This document shows, one piece after another, positions 63,694 through 64,000 of a DNA stretch of 64,000 nt. This stretch comes from Arenibacter certesii DSM 19833 (GTDB lineage Bacteria > Bacteroidota > Bacteroidia > Flavobacteriales > Flavobacteriaceae), in contig NZ_AUCB01000023.1 of assembly GCF_000429545.1 (NCBI RefSeq), forward strand, positions 18,853 to 82,852. Direction: 5' to 3'. The translations under genes were made by a program, and so were the position numbers. The notes under the pieces are model-generated. The model was given only the letters and a program-made list of their open reading frames with translations. It was not told the origin of the DNA and did not search any database. Position 1 is the stretch's first letter. Every line of letters begins with the position of its first letter.

Positions 63694-64000
63694 AGGAAGA
63701 ATTCTACATTTTTCACCCCTCTGAATTGTGCCCTGAACGCTTTAATTTTTGCATTGAATGATTCTGCCGAGGCATTCGTACTTTTATTTATAAAATAGTT
63801 CAGTATAGATCTGTAATTAACGCTGATACTGTTAGCCACTGTTTGGAAGCTTTTAAAGCCCGAAGCCTCTACGTCCTTGTGCCAGTGTGCCAGTTTCGTA
63901 TATGCCGTTTGTATAGTAGTGGCTGTATTGAATATGTTCCTGAGCCCCTGTACCAGGTCGAAGGCTACCTTTATGTCGGGATATTCGGCAAACAATATTT
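63666..64000 (-). mobile_element. Insertion-sequence DDE transposase, C-terminal part (ISL3/ISAon1-like)
   Basis: An open frame entering from the right edge encodes about 110 residues ending in a DDE transposase tail: QTAYTKLAHWHKDVEASGFKSFQTVANSI, then STNASAESFNAKIKAFRAQFRGVKNVEFFLYRLTTIFA, where the catalytic Glu sits in ASAESFN. This is typical of ISL3-type (ISAon1-like) elements of Bacteroidota. The gene stops at 63666 and the element's end should lie a few tens of bases beyond, inside or next to the 62281 gene. The rest of the element is outside the window. Confidence 0.8.

Noticed and set aside
1..64000. CRISPR array, prophage or toxin-antitoxin pair
   Set aside because: No regularly spaced repeats, phage structural genes or paired small antitoxin/toxin frames were seen on either strand.

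Overview
The window is a stretch of chromosome from a member of the Bacteroidota, almost certainly a marine Flavobacteriaceae. The evidence is the low GC content, the lack of Shine-Dalgarno leaders, repeated TAnnTTTG promoter boxes (the Bacteroidota sigma factor motif), PorX (regulator of the type IX secretion system), an LpxC-FabZ fusion, a HisB phosphatase/dehydratase fusion and two CarboxypepD_reg-type TonB-dependent receptors. Nearly everything is core genome. Accessory material is limited to the edge of an insertion sequence at the right end and one GC-rich structured intergenic patch.

Layout. 1-6.1 kb: histidine operon on the minus strand (hisG-D-C-B-H-A, continuing beyond the left edge), preceded by a leader peptide with four consecutive His codons and an intrinsic terminator, i.e. 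a classical attenuator. 6.2-10.9 kb: an SPFH protein, a large VWA membrane protein, fabG and sucD. 11-17 kb: lipid A operon on the minus strand (HD phosphohydrolase, lpxD, lpxC-fabZ, lpxA, efp and a second lpxD-like gene). 17-21 kb: porX, tsaE, alanine dehydrogenase and a small DUF4258-like protein, converging on proline dehydrogenase. 22-27 kb: aroB, an Lrp-type regulator, an M14 peptidase, an XRE-type regulator and a small lipoprotein. 27-34.5 kb: a fatty acid hydroxylase-family protein, mscL, parC, parE and ychF. 34.6-42.8 kb: a TonB-dependent receptor, ferredoxin, acyl-CoA reductase, serC, serA, a DUF937 protein and two small envelope proteins. 42.8-48.5 kb: a His-rich small protein and a His-rich TonB receptor (probable zinc uptake), then another desaturase-family protein and a Tat-exported sulfite oxidase-like molybdoenzyme with its monoheme cytochrome c. 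48.7-52 kb: folE, a LolD-like ATPase, a CPBP protease and a TIGR02757 protein. 52.4-56 kb: a membrane protein, SGNH hydrolase, GH20-like enzyme and a GT2 glycosyltransferase. 56-60.7 kb: BatA/VWA protein, a dihydroorotase homologue that has lost its metal ligands, two small related membrane proteins and an esterase. 60.8-64 kb: a coiled-coil protein, a metallo-beta-lactamase-fold hydrolase and a conserved unknown protein whose 3' end runs into a DDE transposase gene.

I found no CRISPR array, tRNA, rRNA or prophage, and no obvious new multi-gene defence system. The observations I rate highest are the his attenuator, the metal-ligand-free dihydroorotase, the insertion-sequence junction that probably replaces the C-terminus of a conserved gene, the His-rich metal-uptake locus with a palindrome upstream, and the GC-rich hairpin element near 52.15 kb.
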